From: CAYSZB01 sp964435475
Lineage (GTDB): Bacteria; Chloroflexota; Anaerolineae; Anaerolineales; Anaerolineaceae
Direction: 5' to 3'
DNA: 64,000 nucleotides
Assembly (NCBI GenBank): GCA_964435475.1
Contig: CAYSZB010000002.1
Location: 23,226-87,225 of the forward strand
Shown piece after piece: positions 17,489-26,247 of this stretch (position 1 is its first letter; each line of letters opens with the position of its first letter). A program made the translations under genes and the position numbers. The notes below the pieces were generated by a model. That model saw only the letters and a list, made by a program, of their open reading frames with translations, was not told the DNA's origin and made no database searches.

Positions 17489-18260
17489 TGCCATTTTAAC
17501 AACCCGCAATCTTTCCAAATCGTTTGGTGGGGTCGTCGCTGTCAAAGAATTCTCAATGGAGATCAAGCCCGGCACGATTCGCGGCATTATTGGTCCCAAT
17601 GGTGCAGGAAAGACCACCATTTTTAACCTGCTTTCCCGTATCTACAAGGAAGATGAAGGCCAGATCCAATTTGACGGTCAGGAGATTACCACAAAGAACC
17701 AGATCGAAGTTGCCAGGATGGGTCTCTCACGCACATTCCAGAATACCCGGCTTTTTACGGGCTTGAACGTCCTGGATAATGTAAAGGTCGCCCTGGATCA
17801 TGCAGGACAGTACAGCCTGTTTTCTGCGTTGTTCATGCTTCCCTCGCGGGTCAAACAGGAAAGGCTGATCGAGAACCAGGCGTTGGATTGCCTGAGGTTA
17901 CTTAATCTTGACCAATACGCTAAAAACAAACCATCCAACCTGCCATATGGGCTACAACGGCGTGTGGAAATTGCCCGTGCATTGGCCAATAATCCAAAAG
18001 TGCTGTTGTTGGACGAACCGGCTGCCGGTCTCAACCCGGAAGAGATCTTCCAACTGATCGATTTCATCAAACACATCCGTGACAAGTATCCCACCCTGGC
18101 GATCCTGATCATTGAACACAGGATGGAATTGATCATGAACCTGTGTGAGCATATATACGTGCAAGACTTTGGTTTTTCCATAGCGCAAGGTACACCGGCT
18201 CAAATACAAACTGATCCGAAAGTGCTGGCAGCATACCTGGGAGAGGAGGAAAGAGCATGA
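17481..18260 (+). CDS. Liv-type ABC transporter ATPase (LivG-like)
   Basis: ATPase of 259 residues. Walker A GPNGAGKTT, the GLSRTFQNTRLF segment typical of LivG, signature NLPYGLQRRVEIARAL (Y in place of S in the usual LSGG, as often in LivG) and Walker B LLLDEPAAGLNPEE are present. The ATG at 17481 lies inside the end of the LivM gene. A longer in-frame start at 17400 is entirely within livM and is not credible. It overlaps the next gene by 4 bp. Confidence 0.92.
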   Translation: MSDAILTTRNLSKSFGGVVAVKEFSMEIKPGTIRGIIGPNGAGKTTIFNLLSRIYKEDEGQIQFDGQEITTKNQIEVARMGLSRTFQNTRLFTGLNVLDNVKVALDHAGQYSLFSALFMLPSRVKQERLIENQALDCLRLLNLDQYAKNKPSNLPYGLQRRVEIARALANNPKVLLLDEPAAGLNPEEIFQLIDFIKHIRDKYPTLAILIIEHRMELIMNLCEHIYVQDFGFSIAQGTPAQIQTDPKVLAAYLGEEERA

Positions 18261-18976
18261 CGATCCTGGAAATTACAGACCTGCGTGTTTCATATGGTTC
18301 GATCGAAGCGATCCATGGCGTCAACCTGAAGCTGGAAGAAGGCAAGATCACCGCCATCATTGGTTCAAATGGTGCCGGCAAAACCACGATCATCAACGCC
18401 ATCTCCGGTATGGTGCATAGAAGCGGAAAGCTGCTTTACAAAGGGATGCCTCTTACCGACAAGACCAACAAGGTAGTCCAGCAAGGCATCATCCAGGTAC
18501 CCGAGGGTAGAAAGATTTTTGCCGGGCTCACAGTTGAAGAAAACCTACGCCTTGGTGCTTATGCCCTGAAAGACCAGAGAAAGGTCATCGACTTGATCCA
18601 TGACCAATATTGCCTTTTCCCCATCCTGAAAGACCGCAAGAACCAGGATGCCGGGACACTTTCCGGTGGCGAACAGCAGATGCTGGCAATCGCCCGTGGG
18701 CTGATGGCCAAACCCACCATACTGATGCTGGATGAACCTTCACTCGGGTTGGCACCCATAATCATCAACGATGTATTTAAGACCATTCAAACCATCAAGG
18801 AAAATGGCGTGACGATCCTGCTGGTAGAGCAGAACGCAAAAAAGTCATTAAGCATCTGCGATTACGCCTATGTCATCGAAAATGGTCATGCCATCCTGGA
18901 AGATACGGGAGAACGCCTGCTTAACAATGAAAAGGTTGCCATTGCTTACCTGGGCACAACCCGTGAAATGGAATAG
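18257..18976 (+). CDS. Liv-type ABC transporter ATPase (LivF-like)
   Basis: Second ATPase, 239 residues. Walker A GSNGAGKTT, the QVPEGRKIFAGLTVEENL segment diagnostic of LivF, signature TLSGGEQQMLAIARGL and Walker B LMLDEPSLGLAP are all intact. It is coupled to LivG by an ATGA overlap and completes the five-gene transporter; the first enzyme gene follows after 21 bp. Confidence 0.93.
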   Translation: MTILEITDLRVSYGSIEAIHGVNLKLEEGKITAIIGSNGAGKTTIINAISGMVHRSGKLLYKGMPLTDKTNKVVQQGIIQVPEGRKIFAGLTVEENLRLGAYALKDQRKVIDLIHDQYCLFPILKDRKNQDAGTLSGGEQQMLAIARGLMAKPTILMLDEPSLGLAPIIINDVFKTIQTIKENGVTILLVEQNAKKSLSICDYAYVIENGHAILEDTGERLLNNEKVAIAYLGTTREME

Positions 18977-18997
18977 ATCAACTACAGGAGAATAATT

Positions 18998-19765
18998 ATG
19001 GAACAAAAGCATATAAAAGTAGAAAAACTCGACGTTCATGTCTTTGATACCCGTCTTGAAATGGGGCAGGCAGCTGCCCACGAGGCTGTAAACCGGATCA
19101 ATCGCTTTATTGCTGAAAAAGGCGAGGCTACCGTAATTTTTGCTGCCGCACCTTCCCAAAATGAAATGCTCGCCGCGCTCAAGGATGCCGATGTGGATTG
19201 GACCAAAGTGCGTGCCCTCCACATGGACGAATATATCGGGCTGCCAGTCGATCACCCGGCTGGGTTTGGCAACTTCCTGCGCCGGGCGATCTTTGATCAC
19301 CTGCCTTTCAAAGAGATCCACTACCTGTATGACAACCAGGTGGAGCCGGAAGTGGTTTGCCAGCGCTATTCGGCCCTCATAGCACAGTATCCCCCGGACC
19401 TTGTGCTCTTGGGCGTAGGTGAAAACGGTCACCTGGCATTCAACGACCCGGCGGTGGCGGATTTTAACGACCCCCTGGCAGTCAAGATCGTTGAGCTGGA
19501 TGATGTGTGCCGCACGCAGCAGGTCAATGATGGCTGTTTTGCCACCTTTGACGACGTCCCCAAAAGGGCGATCACCATTACCATGAGTGCAATAATGAAT
19601 GTCAAACAGACTGTGTGTGTGGTTCCCGGCAAGTTGAAAGCCCCGGCGATCAATGCCATGCTCAATGGTGAGATCACCACCCACTGCCCGGCTTCCATAT
19701 TAAGAACACATGATCATTCAGATTTGTATCTTGACAAGGATAGCGCAAGCCTTGCCCTCAAGTAA
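18998..19765 (+). CDS. Glucosamine-6-phosphate deaminase/isomerase family protein (NagB-like)
   Basis: Aldose-ketose isomerase or deaminase of the NagB/RpiA fold, 255 residues. HMDEYIGLP supplies the NagB catalytic Asp, and LGVGENGHLAFNDP is the NagB active-site loop with the His and Glu equivalents. The domain ends TIMSAIMNVKQ..VVPGKLKAPAINAML-like, which is typical NagB and unlike 6-phosphogluconolactonase. It could remove ammonia from an amino-sugar intermediate or isomerise a sugar phosphate. In an operon with no sugar kinase upstream of KDG kinase, a phosphorylated substrate is not obvious, so the real substrate may differ from glucosamine-6-phosphate. Confidence 0.8.
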   Translation: MEQKHIKVEKLDVHVFDTRLEMGQAAAHEAVNRINRFIAEKGEATVIFAAAPSQNEMLAALKDADVDWTKVRALHMDEYIGLPVDHPAGFGNFLRRAIFDHLPFKEIHYLYDNQVEPEVVCQRYSALIAQYPPDLVLLGVGENGHLAFNDPAVADFNDPLAVKIVELDDVCRTQQVNDGCFATFDDVPKRAITITMSAIMNVKQTVCVVPGKLKAPAINAMLNGEITTHCPASILRTHDHSDLYLDKDSASLALK

Positions 19766-19796
19766 ACAGCAATACCAAATAAAAGGAGAAAATAAC

Positions 19797-20543
19797 ATGC
19801 TTACATACGAAATGACCGCAGATGAAATAATGAAACTGGACCCGGATCTAGCAATTATCCCGGTTGGTTCACTGGAACAGCACGGACCCCACATGCCAAT
19901 CATGACCGATTGGGCGATCGCTGAAGCATTCGGTAAGGGTGTGGCTGAAAAAACCGGCGGATTCCTCATCCCGGCCTTACCCATCAGCACCTGCCGTGAG
20001 CAAATGGGCAAGAAAGGCAGCGTCTGGATGGAACCGGTCACCTTCTACAACATGATGACCGATATCATTATGTCTCTTAAAACCCAGGGGTTCAAGAAAG
20101 TATGCATCATCCAGTGCCACGGTGGTATTTTTATCATGACACCTATCGTTCGCGATCTGAATGCCAAGTTCAATCCCGACCTGATGGTCGTCAATATCGA
20201 TACCATGTCCATCTACCCCATCCTGCAAAAAGAAGGCCTGGTCGAAACGACCAACGAACTGCATGCTGGCGAGTTGGAAACCTCCAAGATGCTTCACCTC
20301 CATCCTCATACCGTGCATATGGACCGCGTGGTTGATTTCGTTCCCACTGTTTCCAGGCCTATGTTGAACTATGGCAGCATTTTCCGGGCAACACCCATGG
20401 GTGTATGGGGCGAACCTTCCTATGCCACTGCAGAAAAAGGCAAGAAACTGGTCGAACGTTCCATCGAGATCGCAATCGATCAAATGAATGCTATCTTTGC
20501 TTACATGGAAAAAAAGGAGAAGTTCAATTACAGCTACTTCTAA
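19797..20543 (+). CDS. Creatininase-family metal-dependent hydrolase
   Basis: A 248-residue member of the creatininase fold. Metal-binding landmarks are PVGSLEQHGPHMPIMTD, QCHGG and HAGELETSKM, which give the conserved Glu, His, Asp, His and Glu ligands of this family. Members hydrolyse cyclic amides (creatinine), formamides, or ring ketones; an inositol-derived diketone hydrolase of this family is, as far as I recall, known from Thermotoga. In this operon it is the best candidate for a ring-opening step. The ATG at 19797 has AAAAGGAG upstream; a longer start at 19710 overlaps the NagB-like gene and is rejected. Confidence 0.85.
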   Translation: MLTYEMTADEIMKLDPDLAIIPVGSLEQHGPHMPIMTDWAIAEAFGKGVAEKTGGFLIPALPISTCREQMGKKGSVWMEPVTFYNMMTDIIMSLKTQGFKKVCIIQCHGGIFIMTPIVRDLNAKFNPDLMVVNIDTMSIYPILQKEGLVETTNELHAGELETSKMLHLHPHTVHMDRVVDFVPTVSRPMLNYGSIFRATPMGVWGEPSYATAEKGKKLVERSIEIAIDQMNAIFAYMEKKEKFNYSYF

Positions 20544-20564
20544 GTCACAACACCTGGAGATCTT

Positions 20565-21581
20565 ATGAACGAAAATGAACTGCTTGACCTGATGACTACC
20601 CCATCGCCACGCCTCGTCGAGGATGTTAAGAGGATAGATGGGGATATCATGATCCTGGGTTGCGGTGGAAAGATCGGTCCCTCGCTGGCGATCACCGCTA
20701 AAAGGGCGATCGACCAGGCAGGGTTGAACAAGAAAGTCATCGGGGTATCCTTGTTTGACTATCCCGATGCGCCCCAGGCGATGCGCAATGCCGGCATTGA
20801 AGTGATCGAGGCTGACCTCTTGGACTCAGCTCAATTAGCCAGTCTGCCCGATATTAAACACATCATCTACATGGTCGGACGCAAATTTGGCACCTACAAG
20901 AACCAGTCCCTGACCTGGGCAATCAATGTATTGCTCCCTGCCCGGGTCTGCGAACGATTCCCCTACGCCAACATGGTCTCTTTTTCGACCGGTAATGTCT
21001 ACAGTTATGCCAACATCAACAGCGGCGGTGCGGTTGAAGATGAGTTGCCAGTGCCGGTTGGTGAATATGGTCAGACCTGCCTGGGTCGTGAACGTGTCCT
21101 AGAATATTATGCCGAGTTGCACAACAACCCGATGTTGATATTCCGCCTGAATTACGCCATCGACATGCGCTACGGAGTGCTTTTTGACCTGGCAAAGAAT
21201 ATCATGGATGGAACGCCGATTAACCTGGAGATTGGTTATTTTAACTGCATCTGGCAGGGTGACGTATGCGAGTATGCCATCCGCTCCCTGTTGCACACCA
21301 GCAACCCGCCCTGCATTCTCAATGTGACCGGACCGGAAAGCATTGGCATTCGTTGGGCAGCCCAAACTATGGGAAAATTGCTGGGCAAGGAACCATTTTT
21401 CGTTGGTGATCCCAATCCACACAAAGCCCTGTATAGCAACACCTCAAAACTGAATTATCTTATGGGCTACCCCAATTTGCCTCTCCAAAAAATGATGGCA
21501 ATGGTTGCTGATTGGGTGAAGACTGGTGGCAAATTTATCAATGCGCCAACCCATTTTGAATCTACCGATGGCAACTACTGA
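20565..21581 (+). CDS. Extended SDR, NAD-dependent epimerase/dehydratase family, atypical active site
   Basis: Cytosolic protein of 338 residues with an N-terminal NAD-binding motif GCGGKIGPSLA (residues ~30-40) and the extended-SDR layout. The STGNVYS stretch supplies the family Ser/Thr. The active site Tyr is in GEYGQTCLGRERV, where the Lys of the YxxxK motif is replaced by Cys. Canonical proton relay is therefore unlikely and the reaction may differ from a classical 4-epimerase. The C-terminal half (FNCIWQGDVCEYAIRSLL; LNVTGPESIGIRWAA) is normal. Neighbours suggest a sugar or cyclitol intermediate as substrate. Confidence 0.82.
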   Translation: MNENELLDLMTTPSPRLVEDVKRIDGDIMILGCGGKIGPSLAITAKRAIDQAGLNKKVIGVSLFDYPDAPQAMRNAGIEVIEADLLDSAQLASLPDIKHIIYMVGRKFGTYKNQSLTWAINVLLPARVCERFPYANMVSFSTGNVYSYANINSGGAVEDELPVPVGEYGQTCLGRERVLEYYAELHNNPMLIFRLNYAIDMRYGVLFDLAKNIMDGTPINLEIGYFNCIWQGDVCEYAIRSLLHTSNPPCILNVTGPESIGIRWAAQTMGKLLGKEPFFVGDPNPHKALYSNTSKLNYLMGYPNLPLQKMMAMVADWVKTGGKFINAPTHFESTDGNY

Positions 21582-21660
21582 AAGATGCGATTCACGAAAT
21601 AATCGCAAAGATAAGTCGGTTGCTTCATTTACATTGAAAAATTAACTTAAGGAGTTTCAA

Positions 21661-22473
21661 ATGCTTAATTTTGAAATCAGTGGAAAAGTTGCTGTGATCA
21701 CTGGCGGTGCCGGTATCCTTTGCACAACCATGGCAAAGGAACTGGCAAAGGTCGGCGTCAGGGTCGCAGTTTTGGATATTGCTGAACCGAAGGCACAGGA
21801 AGTTGCGGCAGAAATAGTTGCCCAGGGTGGTGATGCCATCGGTGTTGGCGTGGATGTGCTCAACCTGGAAAGCCTGGCAAAAGCCAGGGATGTTGTTCTG
21901 CAAAAGTTCGGACGCGTGGATATCCTGATCAATGGCGCAGGAGGCAACAAGACTGCCGCCACGACCAGCCCGACCCAATCATTTTTTGATTTACCGCAGG
22001 ACGCCATGCAGTGGGTCATGAATCTCAATCTTTTGGGAACCATCTACCCGACGCAGGTCTTTGGCAAGGTCATGGCAGAGCAAGGCTCTGGCAATGTGAT
22101 CAATATTTCGTCCATGGCAGCCTTCACACCATTAACCAACACTATCGCCTACAGTGCCGCTAAAGCTGCCATATCCAACTTTACACAATGGATGAGTGTG
22201 CATTTCTGCATGGAATACTCAACCGCCATTCGTGTCAATGCCATTGCCCCTGGATTCCTGCTGACCCAGCAGAATCAATTCCTCCTGGAGGATGCGCAGG
22301 GGAATCCCACCGAGCGCGGACAGAAGATCATTAATATGACTCCCATGGGACGATATGGCCAACCGGTCGAACTTGTTGGTGCCATAATTTTCCTCTGTTC
22401 GGACGCAGCCAGTTTTGTCACCGGTGTCGTGCTGCCTATTGATGGCGGCTTTAATGCCTACTCCGGTGTGTAA
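21661..22473 (+). CDS. SDR-family D-mannonate oxidoreductase-like protein (UxuB/YjmF type)
   Basis: A 270-residue classical SDR. The NAD(P) motif TGGAGILC is at residues 17-24, NGAGG at the dinucleotide loop, ISSM and YSAAK give the Ser-Tyr-Lys triad. The C-terminal half (APGFLLTQQNQFLL, TERGQKIINMTPMGRYGQP, VTGVVLPIDGGFNAYSGV) closely follows the SDR-type fructuronate reductase group of Thermotoga and Bacillus YjmF. That enzyme interconverts D-fructuronate and D-mannonate, which leads through a dehydratase to KDG, the substrate of the kinase at the end of this operon. A gluconate-5-dehydrogenase-like role is an alternative. Confidence 0.82.
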   Translation: MLNFEISGKVAVITGGAGILCTTMAKELAKVGVRVAVLDIAEPKAQEVAAEIVAQGGDAIGVGVDVLNLESLAKARDVVLQKFGRVDILINGAGGNKTAATTSPTQSFFDLPQDAMQWVMNLNLLGTIYPTQVFGKVMAEQGSGNVINISSMAAFTPLTNTIAYSAAKAAISNFTQWMSVHFCMEYSTAIRVNAIAPGFLLTQQNQFLLEDAQGNPTERGQKIINMTPMGRYGQPVELVGAIIFLCSDAASFVTGVVLPIDGGFNAYSGV

Positions 22474-22555
22474 AAGGTCAGTAAATAAAGAAAGAAAATA
22501 ATAAACAAAAAAGTTCATTCTTCAAGATCGACGAAAATGAACACAAGGAGATAGT

Positions 22556-23629
22556 ATGAATAAAAAATTAAAAGTCCTGTTAATGGGAGCAGCTTTTTCA
22601 GCCGACCTCCATGTAGATGCTTATGCACGTATCCCGGAAAAGGTTGAGATCGTCGGCATTGTGGACAAAGCCGCTGATCGCATTGAAGCCCTGGCGAAGC
22701 GCTATGGCTTGACCGGTTACAAGGCATATGATGATATCGATAAGGCCATTGCTGAAGTGGATTGTGATGTAGTGGATATCTGCATGCCCAACTTCCTGCA
22801 CCACAGGGTCGCCATTGCCGCCCTCAATCGCGGTCGCGATGTTTTCTGCGAGAAACCCCTCGCCACTACCGTTGCTGATGGACGCGACATGGTGGATACT
22901 GCAGCCCGCCTGGGCAGGCGTATCTACTATGCTGAAGACTGGTTGGGCACCCCGGCTCTAAATCGCGCCCTCGAGATCGTCGAAAGTGGTGCCATCGGTG
23001 ACCTGAAATACGTGCGTGCCCGTGAGTGCCACAGCGGCTCTCACAGTCCCTTTGCCCAGACCATCGCCTTCTGCGGTGGCGGCTGCATGATCCACCTGGG
23101 TGTGCATCCGGTCGGTTTCATGTTAGCCATGAAAAACAACCGCTGGTCCGAGCTTGTCGCCATGACTTCCGGTGGTGGTGAGTCAAACCTGATCCATAAA
23201 GGCATGGAAGGCGAAGACTGGGCTGCAGTTTTGTTAAAATTTGCAGATGGCACGACCGCTGTGCTAGAATCCAACTTCGTCAGCGCCGGTGGCATGGAAG
23301 ATTACATCGATTTTTATGGCACCAAGGGCTGCCTGCATGTTGACCTCACTTTCTCCAGTGCCATCACCGGTTTCAGCATTCCCGGTTTTGATTACACGGT
23401 TGAAAAAGCCGAAGTGACCACTGGTTGGTCCAAGCCATCAGTGGATGAGAAATATAACCTGGGCTATGTAGCCGAGATCGCTCATTTCGTTGAATGCGCA
23501 TCTCTGGGTAAAGATGCCCGGGTCGGTTTACGTGGCATTGATGGTCTGGAGATTCTTGAAGTGGTCAACCTGATCTACAAATCAGCCAAAGACGGTATCC
23601 GTATCAATAATCCAAAGTTAGGAGAATAA
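22556..23629 (+). CDS. Gfo/Idh/MocA-family dehydrogenase
   Basis: A 357-residue NAD(P)-dependent sugar/polyol dehydrogenase. The N-terminal Rossmann fold begins KVLLMGAAFSADLHVDAY. The EKP motif (E99-K100-P101) supplies the catalytic lysine. In the C-terminal catalytic domain, GGGCMIHLGVHPVG keeps the His of the D-x3-H pair, but the Asp position reads His by eye. This protein is the best candidate for the first oxidation of a polyol or cyclitol. AAGGAGAT stands before the ATG, and it ends 3 bp before the flavoprotein gene. Confidence 0.85.
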   Translation: MNKKLKVLLMGAAFSADLHVDAYARIPEKVEIVGIVDKAADRIEALAKRYGLTGYKAYDDIDKAIAEVDCDVVDICMPNFLHHRVAIAALNRGRDVFCEKPLATTVADGRDMVDTAARLGRRIYYAEDWLGTPALNRALEIVESGAIGDLKYVRARECHSGSHSPFAQTIAFCGGGCMIHLGVHPVGFMLAMKNNRWSELVAMTSGGGESNLIHKGMEGEDWAAVLLKFADGTTAVLESNFVSAGGMEDYIDFYGTKGCLHVDLTFSSAITGFSIPGFDYTVEKAEVTTGWSKPSVDEKYNLGYVAEIAHFVECASLGKDARVGLRGIDGLEILEVVNLIYKSAKDGIRINNPKLGE

Positions 23630-23632
23630 AAA

Positions 23633-26233
23633 ATGACAGAAGATATCAGAATTCCTGTAAAACTCGGTGATGTAACCTTTAAGAATCCATTTTACATCGC
23701 TTCCGGGCCGACCGCCAAATCGGTCAAACAATTAATAAGGATCGAAGAGACCGGTTGGGCTGCTGCGATCCTTAAGTTAAGCATTGAGCCGGTTCCATAC
23801 ATCAATAAACGACCTCGTTACAGTCTCTTTCCCCAGCACAACGCACTGGCCTTTACAGCTGAACGACGCTTAACACTGGTTGAGGGCTTACGCCTGGTTG
23901 AAGAAGCAAAGCCGAAGTTGCATGACCTGCTTCTAATCCCCAATATTACCTACGCCGGCGATGATGGCGCTGCCGGGTGGGCGAGAATGGCAAAACGTTT
24001 TGAGGATGCAGGTGCTGACCTGATCGAACTCAACATGTGCTGCCCCAATATGTCCTACAACCTGGAGATCACCAGTGGCGGACAGGCCGAAACCACAAAA
24101 AAGACCGGTGCCAGCATGGGTTCGCAAGGCAATGTTGCCGCAGAAATTGTGGCTGCGATCAAGCAAGCGATCCACATTCCGTTGATTGCTAAATTGACCC
24201 CAGAAGGTGGCAGAATTGCACAAATAGCCAAGACCGTTACTGCTGCCGGCGCTGATGCTGTTGCCTCCAACGGCAATCGACTGGGTATTCCACCCATCAA
24301 CCTTGATGCCCCTGAAAAGGCCTGCTACCACCTGCAGGAAGAAATCAGTATGAGCTGTTACGCCAGCAAGTGGCTGAAACCCCTTGCCCAGCGCGATGTG
24401 TACGAAATTCGCAAGGTTAACGGTCCGGATATCTTCATTCTCGCCAACGGCGGCATCACCAATTGGCGCGATGCAGTTGAAATGCTCATGTGTGGTGGCA
24501 GCCTCATCGGTGTATGTTCTGAAACCCTGATCAGCGGCTTTGATATCGTCCGACCCATGATCAAAGGGCTGAAGGACTTCATGGATCAGCATGGTTATAC
24601 ATCTCTGGATGAATTCCGCAGCCAGATCGTATCTGAAGTGAAGACAGCCACTGAACTCACACTGTATGGTGGTCATGCCAGGATCATTGAACCCAATCTC
24701 TCGGCACCCTGCAAGATCGCCTGCCCACACCATGTGCCGGTCCAGGCTTATGTTCAGAAAGTCGCCAAAGGTGAATTCCATGATGCTTTTGACCTGATCA
24801 CGGGTAAGAATCCACTGCAGGACATCTGTGGACTGGTCTGCACCCACCCCTGCGAGGATGTCTGTACCCGCGGCATCAATGGTCGTCCCATCCAGATCCG
24901 CGACATCAAACGCTTCGTCCTGGAGTATGGTCGTGCCAAAGGCTGGCCTGAAAGTGGTCAGGTTGCCGAACCTAATGGTCATAAAGTGGCCGTTGTCGGT
25001 TCCGGACCCGCTGGATTAACCTGTGCCGCAACCCTGCGCAAAGCCGGCTATGCTGTGACCATTTTTGAGCGTGATCAGAAACCGGGCGGCATGATGCGCT
25101 ATGGCATCCCTGCCTTCCGTCTCTCCCGCCAACGTCTGGATGATGAGATCGCCCGCACCCTTTCCAATGGCATCGGTCTTCAAACTGGCAAGGAACTGGG
25201 CAAGGATTTCACCCTTGAAAGCCTGAAGAAAGAAGGTTATGAAAGTGTCTTCCTGGCTGTTGGTGCCCAGGAAAGTGACTCCTTCAATGTACCTGGTGAA
25301 GATGCCAAAGGCGTGATCAATGCCACCGACTTTCTCAAAACGGTCAGCGATCAAGGCAAAGCAGAAATTGGCAGGACGGTTGTGGTGGTAGGTAATACCT
25401 ATGCCGCAGCCGATGCCGCCCGCACGGCAGTTCGCCTTGGCGCGGAAAAAGTCATCCTGGCCTACAGTTCGATCGTTAAAGCCCGCACTGGCCTGGTGGA
25501 AACCTTCCAGGAAGCAAAAGACGAAGGTGTCAACCTCCTCGACCAGGTACAGCTGAAGAGCGTGGTTGAAAACAATGGCCAGGTGAGTGCAGTTGAACTG
25601 GTCAACTCCATCGGCCTGGCGCTCAGGATTGATTGCAATATGGTCATCCTGGCCGGGAAAATGCATGCAAGTGCATTTGGTGAAAGCACTTTGATCAGTG
25701 ATGGGTTCATCAAGGTCGATAACAAAACGGGTGAGACGGGTTTGACTGGTATTTTCGCCGGTGGAGACGTCACCCGCCAGGGCACCATCATCTCTGCCAT
25801 TGCAGCTGGTAAAAAAGCCGCCGTCTCGATCGACCAGTACCTGATGCAAGATAAAGCGACCCTCGAATACACCCCCGAAACTGTGCGTGTGGATACCAAT
25901 ATGGTCCTGCAGCGTGTGGGTTACCTCAAAGAGACTCTCAAAGAAACTGGCCTGGACACACAGGCACCCAAAGCGCGGGTGCAAAATTTCGACACCTACG
26001 AGCGCGTTATGACCGAAGCCGAAGCTGTAGCAGAAGCTGGACGCTGTCTCAACTGTGGTTGTGGTGAAGGCTGTCAGATCTGCAAGACCATCTGCTGTGA
26101 GTTTGCCATTGATATCGTTGCCCCGGACATCCTTAAGGTCAACGAGGAAACCTGCGTTGCCTGCGGCATGTGCTACAGGCGCTGCCCGACTGGTAACATT
26201 GAGATGGTCAATACCGGGATCATCCACACATAA
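23633..26233 (+). CDS. PreA-PreT-like flavo-iron-sulfur oxidoreductase fusion, rearranged DPD relative
   Basis: An 866-residue cytosolic protein with three modules. Residues 1-345 are an FMN-binding dihydroorotate/dihydropyrimidine dehydrogenase-like barrel (ASGP, LNMCCPNMS, NGGI). Residues 355-760 are like the small subunit of glutamate synthase, with FeS cysteines C360, C364, C399, C403, C407 and C411, the FAD motif VVGSGPAG (453-460) and the second FAD motif AGGDVT. The last 65 residues carry ferredoxin-type cysteines (805-822 and CxxCxxCxxxC at 841-851). Animal and PreTA dihydropyrimidine dehydrogenases have the same parts, but with the flavin/FeS half first. At the loop where those enzymes have a catalytic Cys, this one has Met162 (GASMGSQ). 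It probably reduces or oxidises a different substrate with NAD(P)H. Confidence 0.82.
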   Translation: MTEDIRIPVKLGDVTFKNPFYIASGPTAKSVKQLIRIEETGWAAAILKLSIEPVPYINKRPRYSLFPQHNALAFTAERRLTLVEGLRLVEEAKPKLHDLLLIPNITYAGDDGAAGWARMAKRFEDAGADLIELNMCCPNMSYNLEITSGGQAETTKKTGASMGSQGNVAAEIVAAIKQAIHIPLIAKLTPEGGRIAQIAKTVTAAGADAVASNGNRLGIPPINLDAPEKACYHLQEEISMSCYASKWLKPLAQRDVYEIRKVNGPDIFILANGGITNWRDAVEMLMCGGSLIGVCSETLISGFDIVRPMIKGLKDFMDQHGYTSLDEFRSQIVSEVKTATELTLYGGHARIIEPNLSAPCKIACPHHVPVQAYVQKVAKGEFHDAFDLITGKNPLQDICGLVCTHPCEDVCTRGINGRPIQIRDIKRFVLEYGRAKGWPESGQVAEPNGHKVAVVGSGPAGLTCAATLRKAGYAVTIFERDQKPGGMMRYGIPAFRLSRQRLDDEIARTLSNGIGLQTGKELGKDFTLESLKKEGYESVFLAVGAQESDSFNVPGEDAKGVINATDFLKTVSDQGKAEIGRTVVVVGNTYAAADAARTAVRLGAEKVILAYSSIVKARTGLVETFQEAKDEGVNLLDQVQLKSVVENNGQVSAVELVNSIGLALRIDCNMVILAGKMHASAFGESTLISDGFIKVDNKTGETGLTGIFAGGDVTRQGTIISAIAAGKKAAVSIDQYLMQDKATLEYTPETVRVDTNMVLQRVGYLKETLKETGLDTQAPKARVQNFDTYERVMTEAEAVAEAGRCLNCGCGEGCQICKTICCEFAIDIVAPDILKVNEETCVACGMCYRRCPTGNIEMVNTGIIHT

Positions 26234-26247
26234 AAAGGACACTGTTT

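Noticed and set aside
18848..19684. A 278-codon minus-strand frame opposite the NagB-like gene
   Set aside because: The plus-strand protein has clear NagB motifs, and the antisense frame has no start signals.
23933..24982. A 349-codon minus-strand frame within the same gene
   Set aside because: Same reason; shadow of the plus-strand gene.
23633..26233. Calling the flavoprotein a dihydropyrimidine dehydrogenase
   Set aside because: Domain order differs and the catalytic Cys seems to be Met; the neighbours are sugar-acid genes.
25016..26242. A 408-codon open frame on the minus strand opposite the flavoprotein gene
   Set aside because: It mirrors the coding strand codon bias, has no ribosome site and no recognisable domain.
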